64,000 nucleotides of DNA from Acinetobacter modestus (lineage in GTDB: Bacteria > Pseudomonadota > Gammaproteobacteria > Pseudomonadales > Moraxellaceae): assembly GCF_014636095.1 (NCBI RefSeq), contig NZ_BMDV01000001.1, forward strand, positions 124,001-188,000, written 5' to 3'. Of the stretch, positions 17,770-26,625 are shown one piece after another (position 1 is the first letter of the stretch; each line of letters opens with the position of its first letter). Position numbers and translations under genes: made by a program. The notes under the pieces were generated by a model that searched no databases, was not told the DNA's origin, and was given only the letters and a program-made list of their open reading frames with translations.

Positions 17770-18984
17770 TTACGCTGCTAAAAAGCCTTGAATTGCAGGT
17801 ACAAGACGCTTCAAAAATTCATCAGCTTGAGCTTGAGTCATGTTTAAAGGTGGTAATAAACGTACCACTGAACCTGCCGTAACATTAATAATCAACTTAT
17901 ATTGATCTCGTGCAATAGCAACTAGTTCAGCACAATCTTTTGGTAATTGAACACCAATCATCATACCAAAGCCACGCACCTGTACATTTTGTTCAATCAA
18001 TTGAGCTCGTAGTTGATCAACAATATAGGCTCCAACTACGGCTGCATTTTCAACGGCATTTTCATTTTCAAGCGTATCAAGTACAGTGTAAACCACACGT
18101 GAGCCAAGTACTGTACCGCCATATGTTGAACCATGGCTGCCTGCACCGAGTAAGCCTACCGCTTTACCCTGTGTCATTACTGCACCAACAGGGAAACCAT
18201 TTCCTAAACCCTTCGCAGTGGTCATGACATCAGGAATAATGTTCGTATGTTGATAAGCAAAGTATTTACCTGTACGTCCATTCCCTGTTTGAATTTCATC
18301 AAGCATCATTAACCAATTATGCTGATTACACAAAGCACGAACTTCCTCGAGGTAACTAAAACCCTGCGGTGCTGTATTGACACCACCTTCACCTTGAATC
18401 GGTTCAATCAAGATTGCAACGATATCTGGATGATTGATGGCTGCTTCTTGAATCGCTTCAACATCACCAAATGGCACACGAATAAAGCCTTCAACCAAAG
18501 GCGCAAAACCTTCTTGAACTTTTTTATTGCCTGTCGCAGATAAGGTCGCCAAAGTACGACCGTGAAAAGATTGTTCAGCAACAATAATTTTAGGATTGCT
18601 AATGCCTTGTTTAGAACCAAATTTACGTGCAATTTTGATCGCACCTTCATTTGACTCAGCGCCACTGTTTGAGAAGAAAATCTCTTCCATTCCAGAAACT
18701 TGTGCAAGTTTTTGAGCTGCAGCAGTTTGCCAAGGAATTTCGAATAAGTTACTGGTATGCACTAAAGTTGCAGCTTGCTCCGCAATCGCTTCCGCAATCA
18801 CTGGGTGTGCATGCCCTAAACCACAAACAGCAATACCTGTTAAGGCATCCAAATATTCCGTACCATCCGCTGTATATAAATACGCCCCTCGTCCTCGTAC
18901 AAAGCTGATCGCTTGGCGACCATAAGTTGCCATAAGATGTGATGGTTGATCAGGTTGCACAGGAGCAAGAGTGATATTAGTCAT
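17770..18984 (-). CDS. argD: Acetylornithine aminotransferase
   Basis: A 404-residue class III PLP-dependent aminotransferase. It interconverts N-acetylornithine and N-acetylglutamate semialdehyde in arginine synthesis, and related enzymes also serve lysine or arginine catabolism. Landmarks are GLGHAHP, HTSNLF, SFHGRTLATLSATGN, MLDEIQTGNGRTG and the PLP lysine in TTAKGLGNGFPVGA. No arginine gene is next to it, so the catabolic paralogue role (AstC/AruC) cannot be fully excluded. It is convergent with the CBS gene and shares its terminator. Confidence 0.88.
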   Translation of the reverse strand: MTNITLAPVQPDQPSHLMATYGRQAISFVRGRGAYLYTADGTEYLDALTGIAVCGLGHAHPVIAEAIAEQAATLVHTSNLFEIPWQTAAAQKLAQVSGMEEIFFSNSGAESNEGAIKIARKFGSKQGISNPKIIVAEQSFHGRTLATLSATGNKKVQEGFAPLVEGFIRVPFGDVEAIQEAAINHPDIVAILIEPIQGEGGVNTAPQGFSYLEEVRALCNQHNWLMMLDEIQTGNGRTGKYFAYQHTNIIPDVMTTAKGLGNGFPVGAVMTQGKAVGLLGAGSHGSTYGGTVLGSRVVYTVLDTLENENAVENAAVVGAYIVDQLRAQLIEQNVQVRGFGMMIGVQLPKDCAELVAIARDQYKLIINVTAGSVVRLLPPLNMTQAQADEFLKRLVPAIQGFLAA

Positions 18985-19147
18985 AACAAACTCAATCTAT
19001 CATTAGTTGTGGTGAAAAAAGTTATATAAGCAAAAACTTGAGTAGATTGAAAGCTCAAACTCACATTTATATAAGAAAAATCTTTAGCAATAGCCGCAAA
19101 ACTGTTTTTCAGTATATAATTTACGAAGATTAGTTGAGGATCTATCT

Positions 19148-19489
19148 ATGACGGAACAAGCGCGTGATACAGTAGCGTTAATTCGTGATCAAATTGCGAA
19201 ACACCCTGTTTTACTTTACATGAAAGGCACTCCACAATTTCCGCAATGTGGTTTTTCTGCACGTGCAGTTGAAGCACTTAGCCAAATTGGTCGCCCATTT
19301 GCCTATGTAAATATCTTGGAAAATCAAGATATTCGTACAACATTACCTCAAATTGCTAACTGGCCTACTTTCCCACAATTATGGGTAAACGGCGAGCTCA
19401 TTGGTGGTAGCGATATCATGCTTGAAATGTTCCAAAATGGTGAGTTAAAACCATTAGTTGAACAGTATAGCCCTGCTCCTGAAGCATAA
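19148..19489 (+). CDS. grxD: Monothiol glutaredoxin, Grx4 type
   Basis: A 113-residue CGFS glutaredoxin. The active site PQCGFS holds the single cysteine that, with glutathione, coordinates a [2Fe-2S] cluster; WPTFPQLWVNGELIGGSDI is the glutathione-binding part. These proteins traffic Fe-S clusters rather than reduce disulfides. Its start follows TTGAGGATCTATCT. It is divergent from argD and has its own terminator. Confidence 0.95.
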   Translation: MTEQARDTVALIRDQIAKHPVLLYMKGTPQFPQCGFSARAVEALSQIGRPFAYVNILENQDIRTTLPQIANWPTFPQLWVNGELIGGSDIMLEMFQNGELKPLVEQYSPAPEA

Positions 19490-19500
19490 GCTAAAAAATG

Positions 19501-19527
19501 AAAGCCAATCAAATGATTGGCTTTTTT
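19501..19527 (+). terminator. Terminator of grxD
   Basis: 11-bp stem AAAGCCAATCA / TGATTGGCTTT with a T-run, also usable by the converging gene at 19541. Confidence 0.85.
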
Positions 19528-19540
19528 ATTACAATCAGTT

Positions 19541-19864
19541 TTAGTTTAAGCTAAAACCAACATATCGAAACATACCTTCTACCCCTAAATCGGCTTTATA
19601 AATTTGTAGATTTGGATAGTTCGCCTGAGTGATGGTCTTATAAATATTCATACTTGGATCTTCATGAATTTCATCAACCGACTGTGGTAGAACTTCTTCA
19701 AAACGATCAGCAATAAATTCAAAACCTAAATCCATTGCCATGAATAATGTATGCTCACACGGCTGAATATACTGTTCCTGTTCCCAATCTAAAACAGCTT
19801 GATGACAATATGGACATGCAATGTTTTGAGTCGCATCGATAACGTTTATAAGTTGGTATGACAT
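19541..19864 (-). CDS. Hypothetical protein with CPYC / CEH putative zinc motif
   Basis: A 107-residue protein. Near the N-terminus CPYC and, 19 residues on, CEH offer four possible metal ligands (three Cys, one His), suggesting a small zinc-binding fold. The rest is acidic. I do not recognise a named family. It converges on grxD. Confidence 0.6.
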   Translation of the reverse strand: MSYQLINVIDATQNIACPYCHQAVLDWEQEQYIQPCEHTLFMAMDLGFEFIADRFEEVLPQSVDEIHEDPSMNIYKTITQANYPNLQIYKADLGVEGMFRYVGFSLN

Positions 19865-19944
19865 AATTTTAAAGCATAGAAAATTTGGATTTAGTTTAAA
19901 AGAATACGATCTGTGAATCCATTCGAATAACAGGGATTTAAATT

Positions 19945-20373
19945 ATGGCAACACTTGAACAAGCGATTTCACTAGCTGCAAAACAACATGAAGGACAAGT
20001 AGATAAAGCAAATGCTCCTTATATATTGCATCCATTAAGAGTCATGTTAAATGTTCCTACAATTGAACATAAAATTGTGGCCGTTTTACATGATATTTTA
20101 GAAGATACAGAAACAACGATTGAAGATTTATACCAATTCGGTTTTCAAGAGCATATCATTGACGCAATCGTCGCGCTTACTAAAAAACAAGGAGAAACTC
20201 GTCTAGAAGCAGCTCAACGAGCGCGACAAAATCCAATCGCACGTGTTGTTAAATTAGCAGATATCAATGACAATATGGACTTATCTCGGATTCAATCACC
20301 AACAGTCAAAGATTTTGAGCGTTTGAAAGAATACCAACAGGTTCGAGATTTATTATTACTCCAAAATGTTTAA
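19945..20373 (+). CDS. Small HD-domain phosphohydrolase (SpoT/MESH1-like)
   Basis: A 142-residue protein consisting of one HD domain. ILHPLRVML and AVLHDILEDTE give the metal-binding His and HD pair in the order seen in the hydrolase domain of RelA/SpoT enzymes, and a later ARVVKLADINDN supplies the C-terminal Asp. It lacks a synthetase domain, so it resembles a small alarmone hydrolase, but other nucleotide substrates are possible. The Shine-Dalgarno is poor (CAGGGATTTAAATT). Confidence 0.78.
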   Translation: MATLEQAISLAAKQHEGQVDKANAPYILHPLRVMLNVPTIEHKIVAVLHDILEDTETTIEDLYQFGFQEHIIDAIVALTKKQGETRLEAAQRARQNPIARVVKLADINDNMDLSRIQSPTVKDFERLKEYQQVRDLLLLQNV

Positions 20374-20427
20374 TAATCTCTTTTATAATGATTCACCCTA
20401 ATCACAAAAGCTGGAGTTTATAGCGTA

Positions 20428-21345
20428 ATGCTAACGGATTTAGATGATTTTTATTGCTTTGCCCTTGTTATCGAACATGGTGGTTTTAGTGCGGCTGAAA
20501 GAGCAACTGATATTCCTAAATCCAAATTAAGTCGCAGAGTTTATAATCTTGAAGAACAGCTGGGTGTACGCTTAATTCAACGTAGTTCACGACACTTTGC
20601 CGTTACCGATATTGGTATGGATGTTTATCGTCACGCTCAAGTGATGATGAATGCCGCTCAAGCTGCACATGATGTTGTCAATCACTTAAGCAGCGAACCT
20701 CGCGGTGTAATTAAAGTCAGTGTTCCAGTTGATATTGCACAAAATCAAATGGCGAAAATATTACCGAGCTTTTTAAAGAAGTACCCTGAAGTTCGGGTTC
20801 AAATGATGGTAAGCAATCGCAGAATTGATGTAATCAACGAAGGCGTTGATCTCGCCTTACGTGTTCGCTCTAAGCTAGACGATGACCCTAATTTAGTTTT
20901 GCGTCAGTTTACAGCAATTGAACAACGTCTATTTGCTAGTCAAGCTTATTTAAATGAATTCGGTCATTTAACAACGCCAGAACAATTATCTGAGCATCGT
21001 ATTATCAGTATGTCCGAAGAACATTTAGATCAACACTTTTTATTATTTGGACCTGAAAATCAACAAAAGAAAATTAAAGTAAATCCTGTCATTATGGGTT
21101 CAAATTTGTTAATGCTCGCGGAATTGGCAAGTCAAAACTGTGGAATTGCTTTATTACCAGATAGTATTGCACAAGATTTCACAAAATCAGGGCAATTGGT
21201 CAAAGTTTTACCTGAATGGACTGCCCCACATGGTATTTTCCATGCCGTTTATCCGTCACGTAGAGGTCTATTACCCGCTGTACGAGTCTTTATCGATTAT
21301 TTAGTAGAACAATTAACAGAATCACCAACTAAAAAAAGAGCTTGA
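20428..21345 (+). CDS. LysR-family transcriptional regulator
   Basis: A 305-residue LTTR. The N-terminal winged helix-turn-helix spans about residues 1-60 (FSAAERATDIPKSKLSRRVYNLEEQLGVRLIQRSSR), followed by a linker helix and a periplasmic-binding-protein-like effector domain with the typical VDLALRVR segment. Its target is unknown: the flanking genes are the small HD hydrolase upstream and map, convergent, downstream. Confidence 0.93.
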   Translation: MLTDLDDFYCFALVIEHGGFSAAERATDIPKSKLSRRVYNLEEQLGVRLIQRSSRHFAVTDIGMDVYRHAQVMMNAAQAAHDVVNHLSSEPRGVIKVSVPVDIAQNQMAKILPSFLKKYPEVRVQMMVSNRRIDVINEGVDLALRVRSKLDDDPNLVLRQFTAIEQRLFASQAYLNEFGHLTTPEQLSEHRIISMSEEHLDQHFLLFGPENQQKKIKVNPVIMGSNLLMLAELASQNCGIALLPDSIAQDFTKSGQLVKVLPEWTAPHGIFHAVYPSRRGLLPAVRVFIDYLVEQLTESPTKKRA

Positions 21346-21363
21346 ATCATTCAAGCTCTTTTT
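21331..21363. terminator. Bidirectional terminator between the LysR gene and map
   Basis: A 13-bp stem AAAAAGAGCTTGA / TCAAGCTCTTTTT that overlaps the last codons of the LysR gene and lies just before the end of map. Confidence 0.85.
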
Positions 21364-21371
21364 AAAATACA

Positions 21372-22166
21372 TTAAACCGCTGGATAGTGTCCTGTTCCGT
21401 TTGGCCAAGGTGTTAACAACTCAAAACCATCATCAGTAACAACAACCATATGTTCCCATTGCGCTGATAAGGATTTATCTTGTGTCACCACAGTCCATCC
21501 GTCATTCAGTTCTTTCACATGTCGTTTACCAGCATTCACCATCGGTTCAATCGTAAATACCATACCCTTTTTCAAGGTCATGCCCTGTCCTTTTTGACCA
21601 TAATGCAAAATATTCGGCTGTTCATGATAGATACGACCAATACCATGACCACAATATTCTCGGACAATACTATAACCTTCACGTTGCGCAACGGATTGAA
21701 TTGCATAACCAATATCACCGAGTGTCGCACCCGGTTTTACCGTATGAATCCCTGCAAGCATGGCTTCATAAGTTGTTTCCACCAGTTTCTTGGCTTCTGA
21801 ACTCGGCTCACCCACAAAATACATGCGGCTGGTATCCCCAAAATAACCATCTTTAATTACAGCAACATCGATATTTAATATATCGCCTTCTTGCAAAATT
21901 TTCTTCGCGGAAGGAATTGCATGACACACTTCTTCATTGACCGAGATACATGTGGTCTTTGTAAAACCGTGATAGCCCACATTGGCTGGAATCACCTGCA
22001 AAGTATTTACGATATAGTCGTTGCAAATATCGTCTAAATATTCAGTTGAAACGCCGGGCTTAATATAATCACCAATCATTTCTAGTACTTGTGCCGCTAA
22101 ACGTCCTGAGATACGTAATTTCTCAATATCTTGCTCAGATTTAATCGTCACAGTAGAAGCTCTCAT
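21372..22166 (-). CDS. map: Type I methionine aminopeptidase
   Basis: This enzyme removes the initiator methionine from nascent proteins. The 264 residues include the five metal ligands in expected contexts: DILNIDVAVIKDGYFGDTS (two Asp), EYCGHGIGR (His), FTIEPM (Glu) and the final WEHMVVV (Glu). His in NVGYHGF is the substrate-site residue. The gene is alone between a divergent brnQ and the LysR gene, not beside rpsB as in many relatives, so a second map elsewhere is possible. Confidence 0.95.
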   Translation of the reverse strand: MRASTVTIKSEQDIEKLRISGRLAAQVLEMIGDYIKPGVSTEYLDDICNDYIVNTLQVIPANVGYHGFTKTTCISVNEEVCHAIPSAKKILQEGDILNIDVAVIKDGYFGDTSRMYFVGEPSSEAKKLVETTYEAMLAGIHTVKPGATLGDIGYAIQSVAQREGYSIVREYCGHGIGRIYHEQPNILHYGQKGQGMTLKKGMVFTIEPMVNAGKRHVKELNDGWTVVTQDKSLSAQWEHMVVVTDDGFELLTPWPNGTGHYPAV

Positions 22167-22214
22167 TCGAGATTTTCCTTATTTAAATATAGGTTAATGC
22201 AACATGCAGATTCA

Positions 22215-22264
22215 TTTTTGTACTGCATCTCGTATTTCAACAGTTGTACGCTGTCGTACAAAAA
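22215..22264. promoter_or_regulatory. Nested inverted repeats in the map-brnQ intergenic region
   Basis: Two nested perfect inverted repeats: TTTTTGTAC (22215) with GTACAAAAA (22256), and TTGTACG (22244) with CGTACAA (22255) separated by four bases. The two pairings share the right arm and are alternatives. They lie 50-100 bp before the map start. The rest of the 350-bp gap (22167-22517) is AT-rich without other visible structure. Confidence 0.4.
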
Positions 22265-22517
22265 TCTTCAATCATTTTAAGATTGAACGGTTGCTTTTAT
22301 TTTACATTTAATTTCAATCAGCATCATAGTAAAAAAGTATAAAGGGCTATATTTTTTACTTTTAAAATCTTTTCAATAGATTAAGTTTACCAATGCTAAT
22401 TATATGATTTTAATCAGTTCTTATTAGACAAAAATAAACCAAATTTCACATAAAATTAGTTTCAAATGACTACAAATTTGTTCTAGAATTCGCACTTTTA
22501 TTTTATACCTCCCTTTT

Positions 22518-23828
22518 ATGAACCATCTTCGTACAGGAGATATTATTGCTCTCGGTTTCATGACCTTTGCACTCTTCATCGGTGCTGGCAATATTATTTT
22601 CCCCCCTATCGTTGCGCAACAAGCAGGTGAGCATGTTTGGCTCGCTGCTTTTGGATTCTTGATTACCGCAGTCGGTCTACCTGTAATTACCATTATGGCT
22701 TTGTCTCGTATGCAAGGCTCTATTGAAATTATCAGCTCACCACTTGGACGCTTTTTTAGCCTACTCCTCACGATTGTCTGTTATTTGTCTGTTGGACCAT
22801 TATTTGCCACACCACGTACTGCAACTGTTTCTTATGAAATAGGATTTGCTCCTTATTTTGGTACCTCAAATAGCAGTCTACTGATTTATAGTGTTATTTA
22901 TTTTACACTTGTCACTGCGATCTCGCTTTATCCGAATAAATTGTTAGATACAGTAGGTCACGTCTTAGCTCCTTTAAAAATTGCTGCTCTTGCAATTCTT
23001 GGTATTGCAGCAATTCTTATCCCTACTGGCTATATTTCTCCACCAATCCATAAGTATGTGACTAGTCCTGTTTCTGAAGGCTTCGTAAACGGCTATTTAA
23101 CTATGGATACTTTGGGTGCTTTAGTCTTCGGTATTGTGATTATTCAAGCGATTCAGTCTCGTGGAGTGACAGATTCAAAACTGATCACTAAATATGCGAT
23201 TATCGCGAGTTTAATTGCTGGCGTAGGTTTAACGCTAGTATATATAAGCCTATTTAAACTTGGCTTAGGTAGCCATGAAGTTGCCGCGAATGCGGCGAAT
23301 GGTGCTGTGATTCTGCATGCTTATGTACAACACGCTTTCGGTGATCTAGGTTCGTTGTTTTTAGCTGGTTTGATTTTTCTAGCCTGTATGGTAACTGCAA
23401 TTGGTCTTACCTGTGCATGTGCAGAATACTTCACTGAATTAACAGGGTTACCGTATAAATTATTAGTGTTTATCTTAATCGGATTTTCATTATTAATTTC
23501 TAATTTAGGTTTAACAAAACTAATTGCGTTCTCTGTTCCAGTGTTAAGTGCAATTTATCCACCAGCGATTGTTGTGATTATGATGAGTTTTTTCTGGAAA
23601 TATTGGAATAAACCTTCAACTGTCGTGAGTTCTGTTACTGCTATTGCTTTTCTTTTTGGCATTATCGAAGCACTCAAAGCGGCTGGATTCTCTGAACAAC
23701 TCCCTCAATTCATTAATAATTTACCGTTGAATGAACAGAACCTTGCTTGGTTATTGCCTTCATTGGTTGTACTCGTTATCGCAATTGCTGTAGATCGATT
23801 CTCTAGCAATACTGCTTCTCACAATTAA
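22518..23828 (+). CDS. brnQ: Branched-chain amino acid transporter (LIVCS family)
   Basis: A 436-residue cation-coupled importer for leucine, isoleucine and valine. It has about twelve membrane segments, and the N-terminus GDIIALGFMTFALFIGAGNI is the family signature. SVGPLFATPRTATVSYEIG follows in the third to fourth segments. The start follows a short pyrimidine-rich stretch with no strong Shine-Dalgarno. It is divergent from map and monocistronic. Confidence 0.92.
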   Translation: MNHLRTGDIIALGFMTFALFIGAGNIIFPPIVAQQAGEHVWLAAFGFLITAVGLPVITIMALSRMQGSIEIISSPLGRFFSLLLTIVCYLSVGPLFATPRTATVSYEIGFAPYFGTSNSSLLIYSVIYFTLVTAISLYPNKLLDTVGHVLAPLKIAALAILGIAAILIPTGYISPPIHKYVTSPVSEGFVNGYLTMDTLGALVFGIVIIQAIQSRGVTDSKLITKYAIIASLIAGVGLTLVYISLFKLGLGSHEVAANAANGAVILHAYVQHAFGDLGSLFLAGLIFLACMVTAIGLTCACAEYFTELTGLPYKLLVFILIGFSLLISNLGLTKLIAFSVPVLSAIYPPAIVVIMMSFFWKYWNKPSTVVSSVTAIAFLFGIIEALKAAGFSEQLPQFINNLPLNEQNLAWLLPSLVVLVIAIAVDRFSSNTASHN

Positions 23829-24230
23829 AATGATTTGTCGTTAAAATGATGTTTTACCCAGACATAATTTTAGCTATACAAAAAATGTTCTTTTATCCAA
23901 CTTACATTTTTTGTTTACGACAAATTATTTTTTATCTTATTTGTATCTACCTCTACCCGTATTATTCACACTGTATTTGAACTGAATAATAAAGGCATCT
24001 TTTCAGCAACTTTTTCAAATTGTAAAAAACCCACACCACTATTCATAATAAAAATAACCTTAATACACCCAAAAAATATTCAATCTACATAGAAATCAAT
24101 ACATTCATAAATTTATTTAAAAAATAGTCAAATTAGCTATTGAAATACTGAAAAAATCAAAGTACAACTTTAATATTAATTCTGACAAAAACGATTAGGT
24201 TTTGTCATCACTACTCAAGGAGGGATGGAG
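23829..24230 (+). other. 400-bp intergenic region after brnQ
   Basis: No convincing gene. Two nested inverted repeats lie at the left: ATGATTTGTCGT (23830) with ACGACAAATTAT (23917; one mismatch), and inside it CAAAAAATGT (23879) with ACATTTTTTG (23904). The inner hairpin might end brnQ transcription. The rest is AT-rich, with the ribosome-binding site AAGGAGGG of the next gene at the right edge. Confidence 0.45.
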
Positions 24231-24473
24231 ATGTTCTCATTACATTTCAACAAGCAAGTCTTCATTGACACTCTAAAGACCAATGATTCCATCGTATATG
24301 CAATTACGACACTTGCCTTAATGGCGACGCTGTTATTGCAAGGCACTATTAAGGGTAACTTAAAACCTGAATATTTTGCATACGCTTTAATCGTGTCTTT
24401 AACCTTTTGTACGTGGGGGATTATTGATCGAAAGTTTCGACAGATAAGTGCTGAACGCCAAAAGAATTTTTAA
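24231..24473 (+). CDS. Small hypothetical membrane protein
   Basis: An 80-residue protein with two membrane segments (about 22-38 and 48-64) separated by a short basic loop, and a charged C-terminus (DRKFRQISAERQKNF). ATG at 24231 is preceded by AAGGAGGG at normal spacing; the ATG at 24225 is too close to it. I do not recognise the family. Confidence 0.6.
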   Translation: MFSLHFNKQVFIDTLKTNDSIVYAITTLALMATLLLQGTIKGNLKPEYFAYALIVSLTFCTWGIIDRKFRQISAERQKNF

Positions 24474-24480
24474 TAAAAGA

Positions 24481-24505
24481 AATGGATGAGTAATCATCCA
24501 TTTTT
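24481..24505 (+). terminator. Terminator between two convergent small membrane-protein genes
   Basis: 9-bp stem AATGGATGA / TCATCCATT with GTAA loop and five Ts on the plus strand. Confidence 0.8.
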
Positions 24506-24961
24506 CTAACTGGTAAATTTTAAGATTGTTCCTAATAATAATATTGCCGTAGCACCTAATTCGACTATTATTAAATTCAACATTAAAAATGTCATACACC
24601 ATCTTGGAATCGACCACTGCCCTAACTTATGCGGTTGCTTAAACTGATTCGTTGTATCTTTTAGCATTCCATGAATGATATAAACCAAAATTGACATTGA
24701 GAAAAAGAATAAATTCGCCACAACGCAAAATAGACTCAAACTATCCGATAAACTTGTAAAATAACTTAATACAGCCAAGATTAAACTCGCAGCGGCATAA
24801 AGCAAACTACTGCGATGTGCAATATCGACATAATAATGTGCGCGTGCAAGCTCTGTATTTCTAATTTGATAATACTTCCAAACGCCAGTTAGCATCCCTA
24901 CCCAAAGAAATATTCCACTAAAAATGATCGCCAATTTGGTTGCACTCGTTAAAATTAACAT
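24506..24961 (-). CDS. Hypothetical four-TM membrane protein
   Basis: A 151-residue protein with four hydrophobic helices (about 7-27, 50-70, 76-98 and 122-146). The frame extends to a TTG at 24988, but ATG at 24961 with the purine-rich GGGGAAAAGGGA before it is more likely. No family recognised. It converges with the small gene at 24231 and is divergent from the hydrolase gene. Confidence 0.6.
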   Translation of the reverse strand: MLILTSATKLAIIFSGIFLWVGMLTGVWKYYQIRNTELARAHYYVDIAHRSSLLYAAASLILAVLSYFTSLSDSLSLFCVVANLFFFSMSILVYIIHGMLKDTTNQFKQPHKLGQWSIPRWCMTFLMLNLIIVELGATAILLLGTILKFTS

Positions 24962-25094
24962 TCCCTTTTCCCCAAATGGTTTTTCCAAAAATAGCTATAT
25001 TACATAAAATTTGACTTTTAAGTCATTTTTTAAACGGGTTTCTTTTTGGAACTTGTATAAACTGGAAATATGTCCAGACAAGAGTATTTCTCAA

Positions 25095-25952
25095 ATGACT
25101 ACATTTGAATCATTTTGGATCAGTTGTAAAGATGGTTACCAGCTTGCAGCACAGTATTATCCAGCAAGCGATGCCACTAAACCATTTCCGATTCTAATTT
25201 GTCCAGCAACAGGTATTACCAAAGGTTTTTATCACTCATTTGCTGAATGGTTAAATCAACAAGGCTATAAGGTCTTAAGTTTTGACTTTAGAGGAATAGG
25301 TCAATCTTTACATGGGGCACTTAAAAATTCGAATGCCAGTATTAATGATTGGGGTTTATTGGATATCCCAGCAGCCATCGAAACCCTCTTAAACCGCGCT
25401 CAAGCTGAACAAGTGATTATTTTGGGGCATAGTGCCGGTGGTCAATTACTTGGAATCAATCCTGACTATCAAAAAGTTGCTAAAGTTGTCGCAATCGCTG
25501 GTTCAACAGGTCATGTAAAAGGCTTAAAAGGAAAAACTAAACTTCTTGCTCCATTAATGTTTAATGTCATTTTTCCAGTATCCAGTGCTATTAAAGGATA
25601 CGGCGCAACACAATTTATTGGTATGGGTGAAAATTTACCTAAAAATGTAGCAAAACAATGGGCTGAATTTTGTAGTCAACCTGGTTATGTCATGAATGCA
25701 ATTGGTAAAAGTATTTTTGATGATTATCATCAAGAGATTGTTTGTCCGATTACATCAATTTGGGCAAGTGATGATGAAATCGCAACACAGGCAAATGTTA
25801 AAGATTTACTCAGACTTTATCCTAATGCTAAAACCAATTTGATTGAATTGAAACCACAACAATATGGTTACAAACAAATTGGACATATGCTGATGTTCAA
25901 AAAATCACATCAGAAATTATGGCCTGTATTAGAAAAAGAATTGAGAATGTAA
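25095..25952 (+). CDS. Alpha/beta hydrolase (COG4757-like)
   Basis: A 285-residue alpha/beta hydrolase. GHSAGGQ holds the nucleophile Ser. FDFRGIGQSLHG gives the typical strand-loop before it, ASDDE is a plausible acid loop and GHMLMF contains the likely catalytic His. The frame starts with a TTG at 25011, but ATG at 25095 (MTTFESFWISCKDG) fits the domain start. The substrate is unknown. A strong terminator follows. Confidence 0.8.
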   Translation: MTTFESFWISCKDGYQLAAQYYPASDATKPFPILICPATGITKGFYHSFAEWLNQQGYKVLSFDFRGIGQSLHGALKNSNASINDWGLLDIPAAIETLLNRAQAEQVIILGHSAGGQLLGINPDYQKVAKVVAIAGSTGHVKGLKGKTKLLAPLMFNVIFPVSSAIKGYGATQFIGMGENLPKNVAKQWAEFCSQPGYVMNAIGKSIFDDYHQEIVCPITSIWASDDEIATQANVKDLLRLYPNAKTNLIELKPQQYGYKQIGHMLMFKKSHQKLWPVLEKELRM

Positions 25953-25979
25953 TCCCTAAACTCACAGCTTTACCCTTTT

Positions 25980-26018
25980 GCGCATCTAAATTTGTAATCC
26001 TATTTAGATGCGCCTTTT
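25980..26018 (+). terminator. Terminator of the alpha/beta hydrolase gene
   Basis: Perfect 12-bp stem GCGCATCTAAAT / ATTTAGATGCGC with a 10-nt loop, followed by a T-rich tail. Confidence 0.9.
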
Positions 26019-26416
26019 TAATTTACAATTATTTACATAAACTATAAATGACATAACTAAGTAGAAGTTTTTTACAATGAATTATTTTTTAACAATATAA
26101 AATTAAATAATAAAACTACATTTGTATTCTTTTTAAGCAAATTAGTTAACTAATAGTGATTAAATGTGATAAAGAATGTATTTATTCAACTTTTTTAGCA
26201 GCACTATGAATTTTAATTTTTAACCAAATGTTAAATTCAAATATATGTATTTAATTTATTTTTTCGATTATTTTATTTTACAAATGTAATAATTTTAAAA
26301 CTATATGACATTTTAGACAGAATCTTTTAGAAAAAAGTCACGTCATAATTTGTATTTATTTTCTACAATACATTTGTTCTACAAATAAGCTACAATGCAA
26401 CACTGTAGAAATACAA

Positions 26417-26518
26417 TTGGGGTAAGATGGATAGGTAAGACCATCATTAATAACAGTTTTATGTAGTTTACATGATGATACCCCTATCCTAAGCAAAGAT
26501 GGTTATACAACCATTTTT
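26417..26518 (+). ncRNA. Candidate structured leader or small RNA upstream of the MarR-like gene
   Basis: Three pairings are visible. GGGGTA (26419) pairs with TACCCC (26479), and between them CATCAT (26442) with ATGATG (26472). GGATAGG (26429) with CCTATCC (26483) competes with the first pairing. Then a terminator-like hairpin ATGGTT, ATAC, AACCAT (26499-26514) is followed by TTTTT. AAGATGG occurs both at 26424 and 26496, so switching is conceivable. No convincing promoter with standard spacing was found, so the boundaries and even transcription are unproven. Confidence 0.35.
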
Positions 26519-26606
26519 AGGAAGATTTGTTATAAATGGAATGTTAGAAAAATTAGATTTAATCATTTTTCTAGCGTATAAATTGTAGACATTTCATGGA
26601 ATCTAG

Positions 26607-26625
26607 GAGTTGCATCTAACAACTC
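26607..26625. promoter_or_regulatory. Operator-like inverted repeat before the MarR-like gene
   Basis: GAGTTG, seven bases, CAACTC. The dyad lies 28 bp before the start codon. MarR-family proteins often bind such short dyads at their own promoters, so autoregulation is plausible. Confidence 0.4.

Noticed and set aside
21331..21363. Unusual hairpin overlapping the LysR stop codon
   Set aside because: It behaves as an ordinary bidirectional terminator between convergent genes.
22401..22520. T-box or other amino acid riboswitch before brnQ
   Set aside because: The region is short and AT-rich with no T-box sequence or stable stem.
26341..26400. A sigma-70 promoter formed by TTGTTC and TACAAT before the structured RNA
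   Set aside because: The spacing between them is only 11 bases, too short; other pairs are worse.
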